Shown: piece after piece, positions 28,369-36,604 of the stretch
Numbering within the stretch: the first letter of the stretch is position 1
Layout: each line of letters begins with the position of its first letter
Assembly: GCA_024363285.1 (NCBI GenBank)
Contig: AP024710.1
Coordinates: 806,001 to 870,000 of the forward strand
From: Leptolinea sp. HRD-7
Lineage (GTDB): Bacteria; Chloroflexota; Anaerolineae; Anaerolineales; Anaerolineaceae
DNA length: 64,000 nucleotides
Direction: 5' to 3'
Translations under genes and position numbers: made by a program
The notes under the pieces: model-generated
The model's input: only the letters and a program-made list of their open reading frames with translations
Told to the model about the DNA's origin: nothing
The model's database searches: none

Positions 28369-29615
28369 TAATTAACCTCCGTGTCCTTTTTTTCTTCCTG
28401 CCGGTGAATGTGCAGCTTGCGGATTCGTCTTCCACTTACCTGTTCCACTTTAATATGCCAGTCTTCCAATTCCAGTTCTTCACCACCGACCGGGATCCGC
28501 CCCAGTAACGCGGTCACCTGTCCGCCAATGGTCTCCCCCAGATCGGGGGTCAAAGAGGTTTCAAATACGGAATTAAATTCATTTATTCCCATCCACCCCT
28601 GAACAAGATAATAATCCTCGCTCAATTCCTGGTATGGTTGTTCTTCTGCCGGATCGTATTCATCTCGGATCTCACCAATTATTTCTTCCAGAATATCCTC
28701 CAGGGTGACCAACCCGGCAAGTCCTCCGTATTCATCCACAACCATAGCAATATGTACGCCACGCTCCTGCATTTCGCGCAGTAATTCATCGACCTTTTTT
28801 GTTTCAGGAACAAAAAACGCGTCACGCAGCAAACCCTTCAACGAGCGGATGGAGGTTGTGTGATCGTCATGCGGAAGTAGATCTTTGGCATATAAAATAC
28901 CAATAACGTTATCCAGATCATTTTCGTATACCGGGATTCTTGAATGGCCCGTACGAATGAATTCGTTTATGGCTTCGCCTACGGTAGTATCAACATCCAG
29001 CGATTTGACATCCAACCGGGGGACCATCACCTCACGGCAGAGAATATCACCGAATTCAAAGATCGATTGGATCATGCGGCGTTCTTCCGGCTCGAGTCCT
29101 CCGGTCTCGTTGGCGGCCGCCGCCCAATTTTGCAGCTCTTCCGCGGTTACGGGAGTCTGCCCCGGTTCCTCTTCGGCATCTTCGGTTTTTGAGATATGGT
29201 TATAGGCTCCCAGAGGGCGGAAGAGGAAAATGGACAGCCGGCTGATGAATTGCAGTCGCGCGAGCCAGACATACGGACGTTTCGCCACTATGGCGGCCGT
29301 TCCGGCTTCCATAAGCACGACCAGACTACCGGCTACCAGCGCGGTCAAAACTACAGCCCACCAGACTGGGACAGTCAAAATGATTAAAAAACCGCCCAGA
29401 ACAGCCGCCAGCAGAAAATGCAAAAAACTGCGCAGAACATGCAGGGTAAAGACCGTATCATCAGCCCCTTTGCGAAGACTGATAACGGCCTCCGCATGGT
29501 CCTGGGGCAGCCCTGCCGAATACACACTGGCTGAAGATTCGGCAGCCAACGCCGCGCTGACCAGAAGGTCAGCCAGAACAATCAAAACTATGACAGTACT
29601 GAATGATTCAATCAC
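28368..29615 (-). CDS. CorC/HlyC-type membrane protein with CBS pair
   Basis: The 415-residue protein has an N-terminal membrane region (about residues 5-25, 60-110) comparable to the CNNM/DUF21 part of magnesium-efflux related proteins, followed by two CBS domains (REVMVPRLDVKSLDVDTTVG with FIRTGHSRIPVYENDLDN, and the second with VHIAMVVDEYGGLAGLVTLE) and a C-terminal CorC_HlyC domain (GWMGINEFNSVF, GETIGGQVTALLGRIPVGGE). CBS pairs usually bind adenine nucleotides and gate ion export; the haemolysin name is historical. It overlaps glmU by 8 bp and cdd by one base. Confidence 0.88.
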   Translation of the reverse strand: MIESFSTVIVLIVLADLLVSAALAAESSASVYSAGLPQDHAEAVISLRKGADDTVFTLHVLRSFLHFLLAAVLGGFLIILTVPVWWAVVLTALVAGSLVVLMEAGTAAIVAKRPYVWLARLQFISRLSIFLFRPLGAYNHISKTEDAEEEPGQTPVTAEELQNWAAAANETGGLEPEERRMIQSIFEFGDILCREVMVPRLDVKSLDVDTTVGEAINEFIRTGHSRIPVYENDLDNVIGILYAKDLLPHDDHTTSIRSLKGLLRDAFFVPETKKVDELLREMQERGVHIAMVVDEYGGLAGLVTLEDILEEIIGEIRDEYDPAEEQPYQELSEDYYLVQGWMGINEFNSVFETSLTPDLGETIGGQVTALLGRIPVGGEELELEDWHIKVEQVSGRRIRKLHIHRQEEKKDTEVN

Positions 29616-30972
29616 TTTTCTCTACTTTTTTATGCGGCCGCGCCGGCACACCGACCACCACTTCGCCAGCCGGTATATCATGTGTGACCACCGAACCCGC
29701 GCCTGTACGGGCGTTCTCTCCAATGGTTAACGGCGCCACAAGCATGGTATCGGAACCAATGAACACATTGGCGCCAATGACGGTTGGATTTTTATGAACA
29801 CCATCAAAATTACAGGTGATCGTACCGGCGCCGATATTTGTGTTCTCTCCAATATCGGCATTTCCAATATAGGAGAAATGCCCCATCTTTACCCCCGGAC
29901 GCAGGGTGGAATCTTTCACTTCGCCGAAGTTACCCATATGAACGCCTGTCATAAGATGAGCACCCTTGCGTAAATGGGCAAACGGGCCCATAGAAACACC
30001 GTCTTCGACAATGGCGCTTTCTATCACAGCGGCCAATATCGTGCAGTTATTACCGATCGCGGAATCTTCGATGATGCAATTGGGGCCGATAACCGTCCCT
30101 TCACCGATGATCGTGTCACCGCGCAGGTGGGTGTTTGGCCCGATGGTGGTATCACGGCCGATACGCACGGTGGGCGCGATATATGTGGTATTCGGGTCCT
30201 GCAGGGTGACGCCAGATTCCATCCACTGGCGATTAATGCGTTCACGAAGAATAGCTTCCGCTTCTGCCAGATGTACACGGGTATTAATCCCAATGGCTTC
30301 ATTGAAATCTTCCAGGCTGATGGCGTTTACTGTCAGGTTGTCTTCGCGGGCAATGGCAACCACATCGGTAAGATAATATTCGCCTTTCGCGGAGACTTTG
30401 ATTCGTTTCAAGGCACCCCACAACCATTTCGCGTCAAAGCAATAAATACTCAGGTTGAGTTCATGAATACGCAGCTGCGCCGGGGTGCAGGCGGCTTCTT
30501 CCACGATAGCCTGTACAGAGTTGTCTTCCGCGCGAACAATGCGGCCAAAACCCCGTGGATCGTCGGCGAAACCAGTGAGCATGGTGATGGGACCGTTGTT
30601 AGCCTGTTGCATATCCACCAGGGCTTTTAATGTTTCCGGCCGGATCAAGGGCATATCTGCCGTGGTTACCACCAGCAGATCCGCTTCGTCTTTTAAAAGC
30701 TGTTCGGCGGTCATAACGGCATGAGCTGTGCCAAGCTGCGGCTGCTGGACGACAAAGCGGGCATCTTCACCCACTGTCTTGCGGACGGAATCAGCGCCGT
30801 GCCCGATGACAACCACCGGAGGATTGGATGTTAAGCCTTTCACGGCATCCAGCGAATACCGGATCAGCGGACGGCCAGAAAGAGGATGCAAGACTTTCGG
30901 CAGGCTGGAACGCATTCGCGTTCCCTGCCCGGCTGCCAGAATAACCGCTGAAACTACCGGAGTTTTGCTCAT
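29608..30972 (-). CDS. glmU: Bifunctional UDP-GlcNAc pyrophosphorylase / GlcN-1-P acetyltransferase
   Basis: GlmU makes UDP-N-acetylglucosamine for peptidoglycan and other glycans. The 454-residue chain (ATG at 30972, with AGGTGA five bases upstream; a GTG at 30981 is in frame) starts with the nucleotidyltransferase motif AVILAAGQGTRMRSSLPKVL and has the metal and UTP-site residues in VTTADMPLI. From residue ~250 it is a left-handed beta-helix of hexapeptide repeats, with the acetyl-CoA region FIGSDTMLVAPLTIGENART and GAGSVVTHDIPAGEVVVGVP. It is the first gene of its cluster, downstream of tRNA-Gln. Confidence 0.96.
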   Translation of the reverse strand: MSKTPVVSAVILAAGQGTRMRSSLPKVLHPLSGRPLIRYSLDAVKGLTSNPPVVVIGHGADSVRKTVGEDARFVVQQPQLGTAHAVMTAEQLLKDEADLLVVTTADMPLIRPETLKALVDMQQANNGPITMLTGFADDPRGFGRIVRAEDNSVQAIVEEAACTPAQLRIHELNLSIYCFDAKWLWGALKRIKVSAKGEYYLTDVVAIAREDNLTVNAISLEDFNEAIGINTRVHLAEAEAILRERINRQWMESGVTLQDPNTTYIAPTVRIGRDTTIGPNTHLRGDTIIGEGTVIGPNCIIEDSAIGNNCTILAAVIESAIVEDGVSMGPFAHLRKGAHLMTGVHMGNFGEVKDSTLRPGVKMGHFSYIGNADIGENTNIGAGTITCNFDGVHKNPTVIGANVFIGSDTMLVAPLTIGENARTGAGSVVTHDIPAGEVVVGVPARPHKKVEKSD

Positions 30973-31002
30973 ATCAATCACCTGTTAAGATAAAAAATGC
31001 CC

Positions 31003-31015
31003 CGCGGTAACCGCG
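31003..31015 (-). terminator. Possible terminator after tRNA-Gln
   Basis: On the minus strand CGCGGT (31015-31010) pairs with ACCGCG (31008-31003) around one base and is followed a few bases later by a run of six T (30997-30992). It is 24 bp beyond the tRNA 3' end and close to the glmU start. The stem is short and the loop of one base is tight, so this is tentative. Confidence 0.35.
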
Positions 31016-31038
31016 AAGCTTTGAAAAGAAATGCCAGG

Positions 31039-31109
31039 CTGGGGCACCTGGATTCGAACCAAGATCCACAGATCCAAAGTCTGGTGTGCTGCCATTGCAC
31101 TATGCCCCA
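31039..31109 (-). tRNA. tRNA-Gln (anticodon TTG)
   Basis: Read on the minus strand the sequence folds as a cloverleaf: acceptor TGGGGCA/TGCCCCA, D-arm GTGC...GCAC, anticodon stem CCAGA with loop CTTTGGA giving anticodon TTG (reads CAA, and CAG by wobble), T-arm CTTGG-TTCGAAT-CCAGG. The outermost anticodon-stem pair is C-T, a mismatch. The discriminator is G and the 3' CCA is not encoded (CCT follows), so CCA must be added enzymatically. Confidence 0.95.
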
Positions 31110-31195
31110 AATCAGCCCGGTTACCCGGTAGGCTGGATTTTATCACAAGTTTGGTCAGGGCTGTTAAATGAGGAATGGATAACCCCTTAATCCGG

Positions 31196-32428
31196 TTATT
31201 TTTTGGGATGTTCTGAGGGGATGAGTCCCATGCTGGCCGCTTTATCGAAGTCTATGGTCTCACCGGGTATTTCTGGTTTGATCTGTTCTTCGTGGTCCCA
31301 GAACGCATCGGCGTCTTTTTTATCAACAGATTTTTCACTGATTTTTTCCGCAATTTTTAATTCATCTGTATTCATAGAAGCCATTCTTTCAATTTTTGCC
31401 TGCTCCCCTTCAACGGGAGGATGCGGGTGTACCGGTAATGGAAGCAAGGCCAGCATATTTAAAATAAATTGAAGGCTGTCTTTAGAAGCGTAGACCGCGA
31501 AAGTGGCTTTGCTGATCTCAGCGGGTTGGCTTCCGGTGGAAAACAATAGCCAGATAAAGAATTTACTTACATTGACCACCACGCTGTCGCGGTTGTTTCC
31601 AGCCAGAACCAGCACCCCCAGGGTTGTGGTCTCTTCAGGGGTTCGGGCGACTTCTTTCAGTGACTGCACCAGACTGGAACAGGCACTCACCAGTTCCGGT
31701 GAAAAATGGAAATCAGGTGATACGCCGCTGCCATATAAGACCTGCCCTGTCTGGGTAGTCAAAACAATTGATTGGGCTCCGCTTTCGCGCATCAACTTGA
31801 GCAAGCGCTGCTCAAGATCACGCATACTGGCAATATCTTCCGGTGAATGTTTTGGGGTAGGTTTCTGGTTTTTTGCCGGATCGGGAGGCAATATTGGATG
31901 CGCGGGTGGTGGCTGCGGTGCAGCAGTTTTAGCAGCCGCTTCTTTCGCTTCTTCCGAAGCCGGAGGCGGCGTGTACCCCAGCGGGGCTGTCACCAGGCGA
32001 GAAACAAGTTCCGCCTTTTGCGGGCGTTCATTGACAACTGGCTCTTCTTCATTGTTCAAGTCAGAAAGCAGGTTGTCGATCTTTGTCAGCAATAAAGGCA
32101 TTTCAACCGGTTTGCGATAGAACGCGTCAACACCTGCGGCACGGGTACGTTCATTCAGGCCGGCTTCCGCCAGTCCGGATACGGCGATGATCTTAATCTT
32201 GGGGAAACGCTGGCGAATACGTCGTACCAGTTCGGTACCGGAAATTCCCGGCAGTCGCAGGTCTGTGATCACCAGGTCGAACCGGGTTTTAAGCACTTCC
32301 AGCCAGGCTTCTTCCGCAGAGAGGTAAATAGTTACCTGCAGAGGGATTTCCATGGTTGAAAGCGCATCTTTCACCATGTTGGCGAATTCAGGGGCATCAT
32401 CAACAATGAGAATACGCCGGGTTTTCAT
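31196..32428 (-). CDS. Response regulator with C-terminal roadblock/LC7-like domain
   Basis: The 410-residue protein starts with a full receiver domain (residues ~5-125): the acidic pocket ILIVDDAPEF, the phospho-acceptor Asp in LVITDLRLPG, the Ser in IIAVSGLAEA and the Lys in FYRKPVEMP. A ~75-residue Pro/Ala-rich linker follows. Residues ~205-330 (LEQRLLKLMRESGAQSIVLT, TQTGQVLYGSG, LVLAGNNRDSVVVNVSKFF) resemble a roadblock/LC7 regulatory fold, usually a partner of small GTPases. The last ~70 residues are polar. No HTH or catalytic output is visible, so signalling is probably by protein contact. No histidine kinase is adjacent. It lies downstream of the transporter genes and may share their transcript. 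Confidence 0.8.
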   Translation of the reverse strand: MKTRRILIVDDAPEFANMVKDALSTMEIPLQVTIYLSAEEAWLEVLKTRFDLVITDLRLPGISGTELVRRIRQRFPKIKIIAVSGLAEAGLNERTRAAGVDAFYRKPVEMPLLLTKIDNLLSDLNNEEEPVVNERPQKAELVSRLVTAPLGYTPPPASEEAKEAAAKTAAPQPPPAHPILPPDPAKNQKPTPKHSPEDIASMRDLEQRLLKLMRESGAQSIVLTTQTGQVLYGSGVSPDFHFSPELVSACSSLVQSLKEVARTPEETTTLGVLVLAGNNRDSVVVNVSKFFIWLLFSTGSQPAEISKATFAVYASKDSLQFILNMLALLPLPVHPHPPVEGEQAKIERMASMNTDELKIAEKISEKSVDKKDADAFWDHEEQIKPEIPGETIDFDKAASMGLIPSEHPKK

Positions 32429-32452
32429 AACTCTATTATAAACAATAGTAGG

Positions 32453-33448
32453 CTATTGCGGATTTACTTTCCAGCAAGCTGCCCAGTGACCAGGTTCCGT
32501 TTCGGTAAACACGGGTTCCTGCTGGCGGCAGATATCCATAGCCAGAGGGCAACGTGGATGGAAACGACAGCCAGAGGGAGGATTAAGAGGGCTGGGGACG
32601 TCGCCTTTGAGAATGATCCTTTCCCGTTTACCGCGAGCTCCTGGAATGGGAATGGCAGACAGCAAAGCATTGGTATAAGGGTGCAGCGGTTTACGGTACA
32701 GGTCTTCGCGTGTGGCCAGTTCTACCATCTTGCCAAGATACATTACGGCAACCCGGTCAGAAATATGTTCAACCACGCTAAGGTTGTGCGCGATGAACAA
32801 ATAAGTGAGTCCAAATTCCTGCTGAAGGTCACGCAGCAAGTTCAAAACCTGCGATTGGATGGAGACATCCAGCGCGGAGACGGGTTCGTCGCATACGATG
32901 AATTTTGGGCGAAGGGTAAGCGCGCGCGCGATACCGATACGCTGGCGTTGCCCTCCAGAGAATTCGTGAGGGTAGCGCCGGGCATGGTATTCTTCCAGAC
33001 CAACCCGCTTGAGCATGGTGATTGTGGCATCATATTGTTCCCGGGATGAACCGATGTTATGAATTTTCAATCCTTCCATGACCGATTCGCCAATTGGCAA
33101 ACGAGGATCTAGCGAACCATAAGGATCCTGGAAGACGATCTGCATATTGCGGCGGATCTGTTTCATCTCACTCGCCGATAGACTGAAAACATCTTTGCCA
33201 TCAAATTCCATGCGGCCGGATGTGGGTTCGGTCAGGCGGAGAATGGTTCGGCCAATGGTCGTCTTTCCACAACCGGATTCGCCCACCATTCCGAGGGTTT
33301 CACCTTTCTTGATGGTGAAGGAGACGTCGTCCACCGCCTGCACACGGCCGACTTCTCGTTGAAATATCCCTCCCCGCACCGGGAAGTGCTTTGTCAGATG
33401 TTCCACCCGGATCAGATCCGGTCGATCGGCATGTGACTGCTCTGCCAT
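32453..33448 (-). CDS. oppF: Oligopeptide ABC transporter ATP-binding protein (OppF-like)
   Basis: The 331-residue ATPase (ATG at 33448 preceded by GGAGAG; a TTG at 33460 is less likely) has Walker [14 protein letters not shown], the Q-loop in [14 protein letters not shown], the ABC signature [15 protein letters not shown], Walker [16 protein letters not shown] and the switch His in [11 protein letters not shown]. The C-terminal oligopeptide/dipeptide extension with [14 protein letters not shown] and further cysteines, the [4Fe-4S]-like site of this subfamily, is present. It pairs with the adjacent OppD-like gene (15 bp gap). Confidence 0.92.
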   Translation of the reverse strand: MAEQSHADRPDLIRVEHLTKHFPVRGGIFQREVGRVQAVDDVSFTIKKGETLGMVGESGCGKTTIGRTILRLTEPTSGRMEFDGKDVFSLSASEMKQIRRNMQIVFQDPYGSLDPRLPIGESVMEGLKIHNIGSSREQYDATITMLKRVGLEEYHARRYPHEFSGGQRQRIGIARALTLRPKFIVCDEPVSALDVSIQSQVLNLLRDLQQEFGLTYLFIAHNLSVVEHISDRVAVMYLGKMVELATREDLYRKPLHPYTNALLSAIPIPGARGKRERIILKGDVPSPLNPPSGCRFHPRCPLAMDICRQQEPVFTETEPGHWAACWKVNPQ

Positions 33449-33463
33449 GTGTCTCTCCAAAAA

Positions 33464-34480
33464 CTAAAGCTGAATGGGGGCTTTGTGGCCTTCTGTTGAC
33501 TGATAAAGCCAGCAACGGACTAAATGGCCGGGTTGAACTTCAACCAGGGGCGGGTTCTGTTGTGAACAGATATCCATTTTGTACTGTTCACACAGGCGGC
33601 AGCGCGGAGCAAACCGGCAGCCAGCGGGAAGGTTAACCAGATTGGGTACATTACCCGGAATGACTTCCAGTCGGTCGGCAACTTTCCCGAGGACCGGGAT
33701 GGAACCGATCAATCCCTGAGTGTACGGATGGTAAGGTTTTTCGAACAACACGTCGACTTTGCATTGTTCTACAACGTGACCGGCATACATCACGGCCACG
33801 CGGTCGGCCATATCCGAGATTACACCGAGATCATGGGTGATCAATATGATTGATGTACCGGTTTTTTCGCGTAATTCCAGCATCAAATCAAGAATCTGCG
33901 CCTGGATGGTCACATCGAGAGCCGTAGTGGGTTCATCTGCGATCAGCAGGCGGGGATTCAATGCCAACCCCATAGCGATCATCACACGCTGGGCCTGGCC
34001 GCCAGACATTTCATGCGGAAAAGCGTGCGCTTTGCTTTTCGGGTCCGGAATGCCGACCAGCCGTAAAAGTTCAACAGCCCGTTCCCATGCCTGCTCTTTG
34101 GGCATTTTTTGATGAATTTGCAACACCTCGGCCACCTGGTCACCGGCAGTAAAGACCGGATTCAGGCTGGATTGGGGCTGCTGAAAGATCATTGAAAGGC
34201 GGTTACCACGCATTTTCACCATTTCATCTTCAGGCAGTTTGAGCAGGTCTTTACCTTCAAAAAGGATCTCACCGGAAACAATTTTTCCAGGGATTCCTAC
34301 CAACCGCATGATCGAGAAAGATGTGACACTTTTACCGCAGCCGGATTCGCCAACCAGACCCAGAATTTCCCCCGGGAAAACGTCAAAATCTACGCCGTCC
34401 ACTGCTTTGACCACACCATCTTCGGTATAGAAGTAGGTACGCAGATTTTTGACTTGTAAAAGAGGATCGGATTTTTCCAT
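33464..34480 (-). CDS. oppD: Oligopeptide ABC transporter ATP-binding protein (OppD-like)
   Basis: The 338-residue ATPase has Walker [19 protein letters not shown]-loop [14 protein letters not shown], signature [19 protein letters not shown], Walker [16 protein letters not shown] and switch His [10 protein letters not shown]. The C-terminal extension holds the Cys cluster [18 protein letters not shown]. The ATG at 34480 has AGGGA upstream. It is 9 bp after the substrate-binding protein gene and 15 bp before oppF; no permease genes are in this group. Confidence 0.92.
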   Translation of the reverse strand: MEKSDPLLQVKNLRTYFYTEDGVVKAVDGVDFDVFPGEILGLVGESGCGKSVTSFSIMRLVGIPGKIVSGEILFEGKDLLKLPEDEMVKMRGNRLSMIFQQPQSSLNPVFTAGDQVAEVLQIHQKMPKEQAWERAVELLRLVGIPDPKSKAHAFPHEMSGGQAQRVMIAMGLALNPRLLIADEPTTALDVTIQAQILDLMLELREKTGTSIILITHDLGVISDMADRVAVMYAGHVVEQCKVDVLFEKPYHPYTQGLIGSIPVLGKVADRLEVIPGNVPNLVNLPAGCRFAPRCRLCEQYKMDICSQQNPPLVEVQPGHLVRCWLYQSTEGHKAPIQL

Positions 34481-34489
34481 ACAATTCCC

Positions 34490-36478
34490 TTATTTGGGGC
34501 AAGTCTGCCCAATATCAAAAGATTCGATGCCATACAGGGCAGACCTGGATGAAACATCCATAACCAGGCCGCACAGGTCTGGGCGGGTGGCGGTGATTTT
34601 CAGGTGGAAGTATAGAGGAATAGCCGGTAAGTCATCAGAGAATTGTTTCTGAGCTGACACGGCAGCCGCAACACTATCAGCCTTATCGGTTTTGGTAGAT
34701 CGGGCTTGCAGACATAGTGTGTCAAATTCCGGGTTAGAGTAGCCGCCAAGGTTAATGCCCATCCACTGGTTGGCCGCGGTGGGAATCTGAGAGGTAGTGA
34801 ACATGTCACAGGGAAGGCGCTGGCCAGCCTGCCAGGCAATTTGAGCGAGGTCAAACTTGCGGCCAAACAACTCACCTTCCGGAGCAGACGCGTAAAGCGT
34901 TTCGGGGGCGGTTGTTTTGACATTGATCTGGATACCGCACGCGGAAGCGGATTCCACCAGAACTTTGACGATTTCCTGCCGCAGATACGCATTGGTCACC
35001 AGGTAATTTACGGAAAGTTTTGTACCATCCTGCACACCGGGAACGCCGTAGGCTACACGGGGTGTTGCCGGATTGGTGTCGTCATCCTTCCAGCCTACTT
35101 CGTCCAGTAATTTCGAACCGGCATCCACGTCATACGAGTAGTGGGTCAGGTCAGATGCCAGTAATAGGTGGTCCGGTGGCAGGAAGCCATCCGGTATTAC
35201 TGACTGCTGAAGAAGTTGTTTGTTTACAGCCCGGTCCCGGTCAAAACAATAGGCAAACGCTTTACGGGTGCGTGCGTCGCCAAAATAATCCGGACGGTCG
35301 CCGGTGGCCGGGTAATTGCCATCTGCGTAAGAGGCGGGAACAATATTGAACACGATCTGTTCCCATTCGGGTCCCTGTCCGATATGAGCCGCGATCTTAC
35401 CGGCTTTTTGGGCGTCAAGCACCTGTTCAAGCATCGATTCTAATCCGGCGGAGGGGTCGACTACATCACATTCGCCTTTTTGCAGGGCGGCCAGGTTATT
35501 GTCCGCCTGTGTGCCGGGGAATTTGTAGACCAGGGTTTCGATCTTCGGTAATCCTTCAGAAGCCCGGAAGTATTTCGGGTTCTTTTTAAGGGTGATATGG
35601 TCACCTTTTACCCATTCCGAGATGACAAACGCTCCCCAACCCAACGGTTTTTCCGAAGAAACAGGAGAGGTCAACAGGTCTGCGGGTTTGATATCCTGCC
35701 AGGCATGTTTGGGAAGCGGGAGGAAGTAGTTTTGCTGATAATAGGCATCAAGATACCCGGGGATACCGGTCCATTGAACGGTTTTCTCGTCAGCCGCGAT
35801 ATAGGTGGATGTACGGTCAACCACATAGCGGTTGACCGGTGTAGCCGGGTCAGAAGCCAGCTGGAAGGAATACACTGAATCGGCGGCGGTCAAAGGCTGT
35901 CCATCAGACCAGGTGATGCCATCTTTCAGGGTATATTTCGCCGTGAGGCGGTCCATTTTCAATTCACTTGTGCCATCCCAGGTGACGGCGCATTCAGACG
36001 ACGTACATCCACTGGGAAAGACGGTGAGCCCTTTGGCAAGGGTTTTCACTTCATCAGATGGCGTTAGAACCGGTTCACCTTCCACTACTGAGACAGATTC
36101 AATGGATGCGTCACCATCGGCAAGGGAGGGTAATTTATTCAAGATGACCGGAGATGGCGTGAATTTCACTTGATCGATGGGGCCGTCATAGACGGCTTCC
36201 AGTATGCTCCACACAGATTCGGTCGGACTGGCATATGGATACAATGAAACCGGCTCCTGGGCGAGGCAAACCGTGAGCGATTTCGCAGGTGCGGCTGTCG
36301 GCTGAGACGGAGTAATTGTGGGCAGAACAAAGGTTGGGATGACTCCCACCGTTGGGGTGGATACCCGAGTCGGGGCAGCCGAAGCGGCGGGCTGACAGGC
36401 AGACAGGATGACGGGTATAAGTACCAGTCCACTTATCAGTCGACGATATTTTTTATTTTCGGGGGTATTTTTCAACAT
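34490..36478 (-). CDS. ABC transporter solute-binding lipoprotein, family 5
   Basis: The 662-residue product has a lipoprotein signal with lipobox LSAC (Cys near residue 28), a Pro/Thr/Ala-rich linker (~30-68), and a family-5 extracellular solute-binding fold. Typical stretches are YTLKDGITWSDGQPLTAADS, GWGAFVISEWVKGDHITLKK, NPKYF and RKAFAYCFDRDRAV. The substrate is probably a peptide given the OppD/OppF neighbours, but the same family binds nickel and sugars. At 662 residues it is longer than the usual 520-600. It leads the transcript, with a good promoter and a hairpin in its leader. Confidence 0.88.
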   Translation of the reverse strand: MLKNTPENKKYRRLISGLVLIPVILSACQPAASAAPTRVSTPTVGVIPTFVLPTITPSQPTAAPAKSLTVCLAQEPVSLYPYASPTESVWSILEAVYDGPIDQVKFTPSPVILNKLPSLADGDASIESVSVVEGEPVLTPSDEVKTLAKGLTVFPSGCTSSECAVTWDGTSELKMDRLTAKYTLKDGITWSDGQPLTAADSVYSFQLASDPATPVNRYVVDRTSTYIAADEKTVQWTGIPGYLDAYYQQNYFLPLPKHAWQDIKPADLLTSPVSSEKPLGWGAFVISEWVKGDHITLKKNPKYFRASEGLPKIETLVYKFPGTQADNNLAALQKGECDVVDPSAGLESMLEQVLDAQKAGKIAAHIGQGPEWEQIVFNIVPASYADGNYPATGDRPDYFGDARTRKAFAYCFDRDRAVNKQLLQQSVIPDGFLPPDHLLLASDLTHYSYDVDAGSKLLDEVGWKDDDTNPATPRVAYGVPGVQDGTKLSVNYLVTNAYLRQEIVKVLVESASACGIQINVKTTAPETLYASAPEGELFGRKFDLAQIAWQAGQRLPCDMFTTSQIPTAANQWMGINLGGYSNPEFDTLCLQARSTKTDKADSVAAAVSAQKQFSDDLPAIPLYFHLKITATRPDLCGLVMDVSSRSALYGIESFDIGQTCPK

Positions 36479-36501
36479 CGCTCTCTATACTATACAAGAA
36501 A

Positions 36502-36526
36502 GCGGTTGCAGACGGACCGCAACCGC
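36502..36526 (-). promoter_or_regulatory. Hairpin in the leader of the solute-binding protein gene
   Basis: GCGGTTGC (36502-36509) and GCAACCGC (36519-36526) form an 8-bp stem. On the minus strand it lies between the promoter and the start codon, followed by TTTCTTG. It may be a weak attenuator, the end of readthrough from ftsK, or a message-stabilising stem. Confidence 0.4.
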
Positions 36527-36545
36527 CTCATCTTTAATAAGGCGT

Positions 36546-36575
36546 ATTATAACGTTCTTTTTGTGTGATTTCCAA
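36546..36575 (-). promoter_or_regulatory. Candidate sigma-70 promoter of the opp group
   Basis: On the minus strand TTGGAA (36575-36570) and a consensus TATAAT (36551-36546) are 18 bp apart, about 70 bp upstream of the solute-binding protein ATG and just past the ftsK stop. Confidence 0.5.
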
Positions 36576-36604
36576 AAAAATGATCAGCCGGGATTATGAA
36601 GCGG

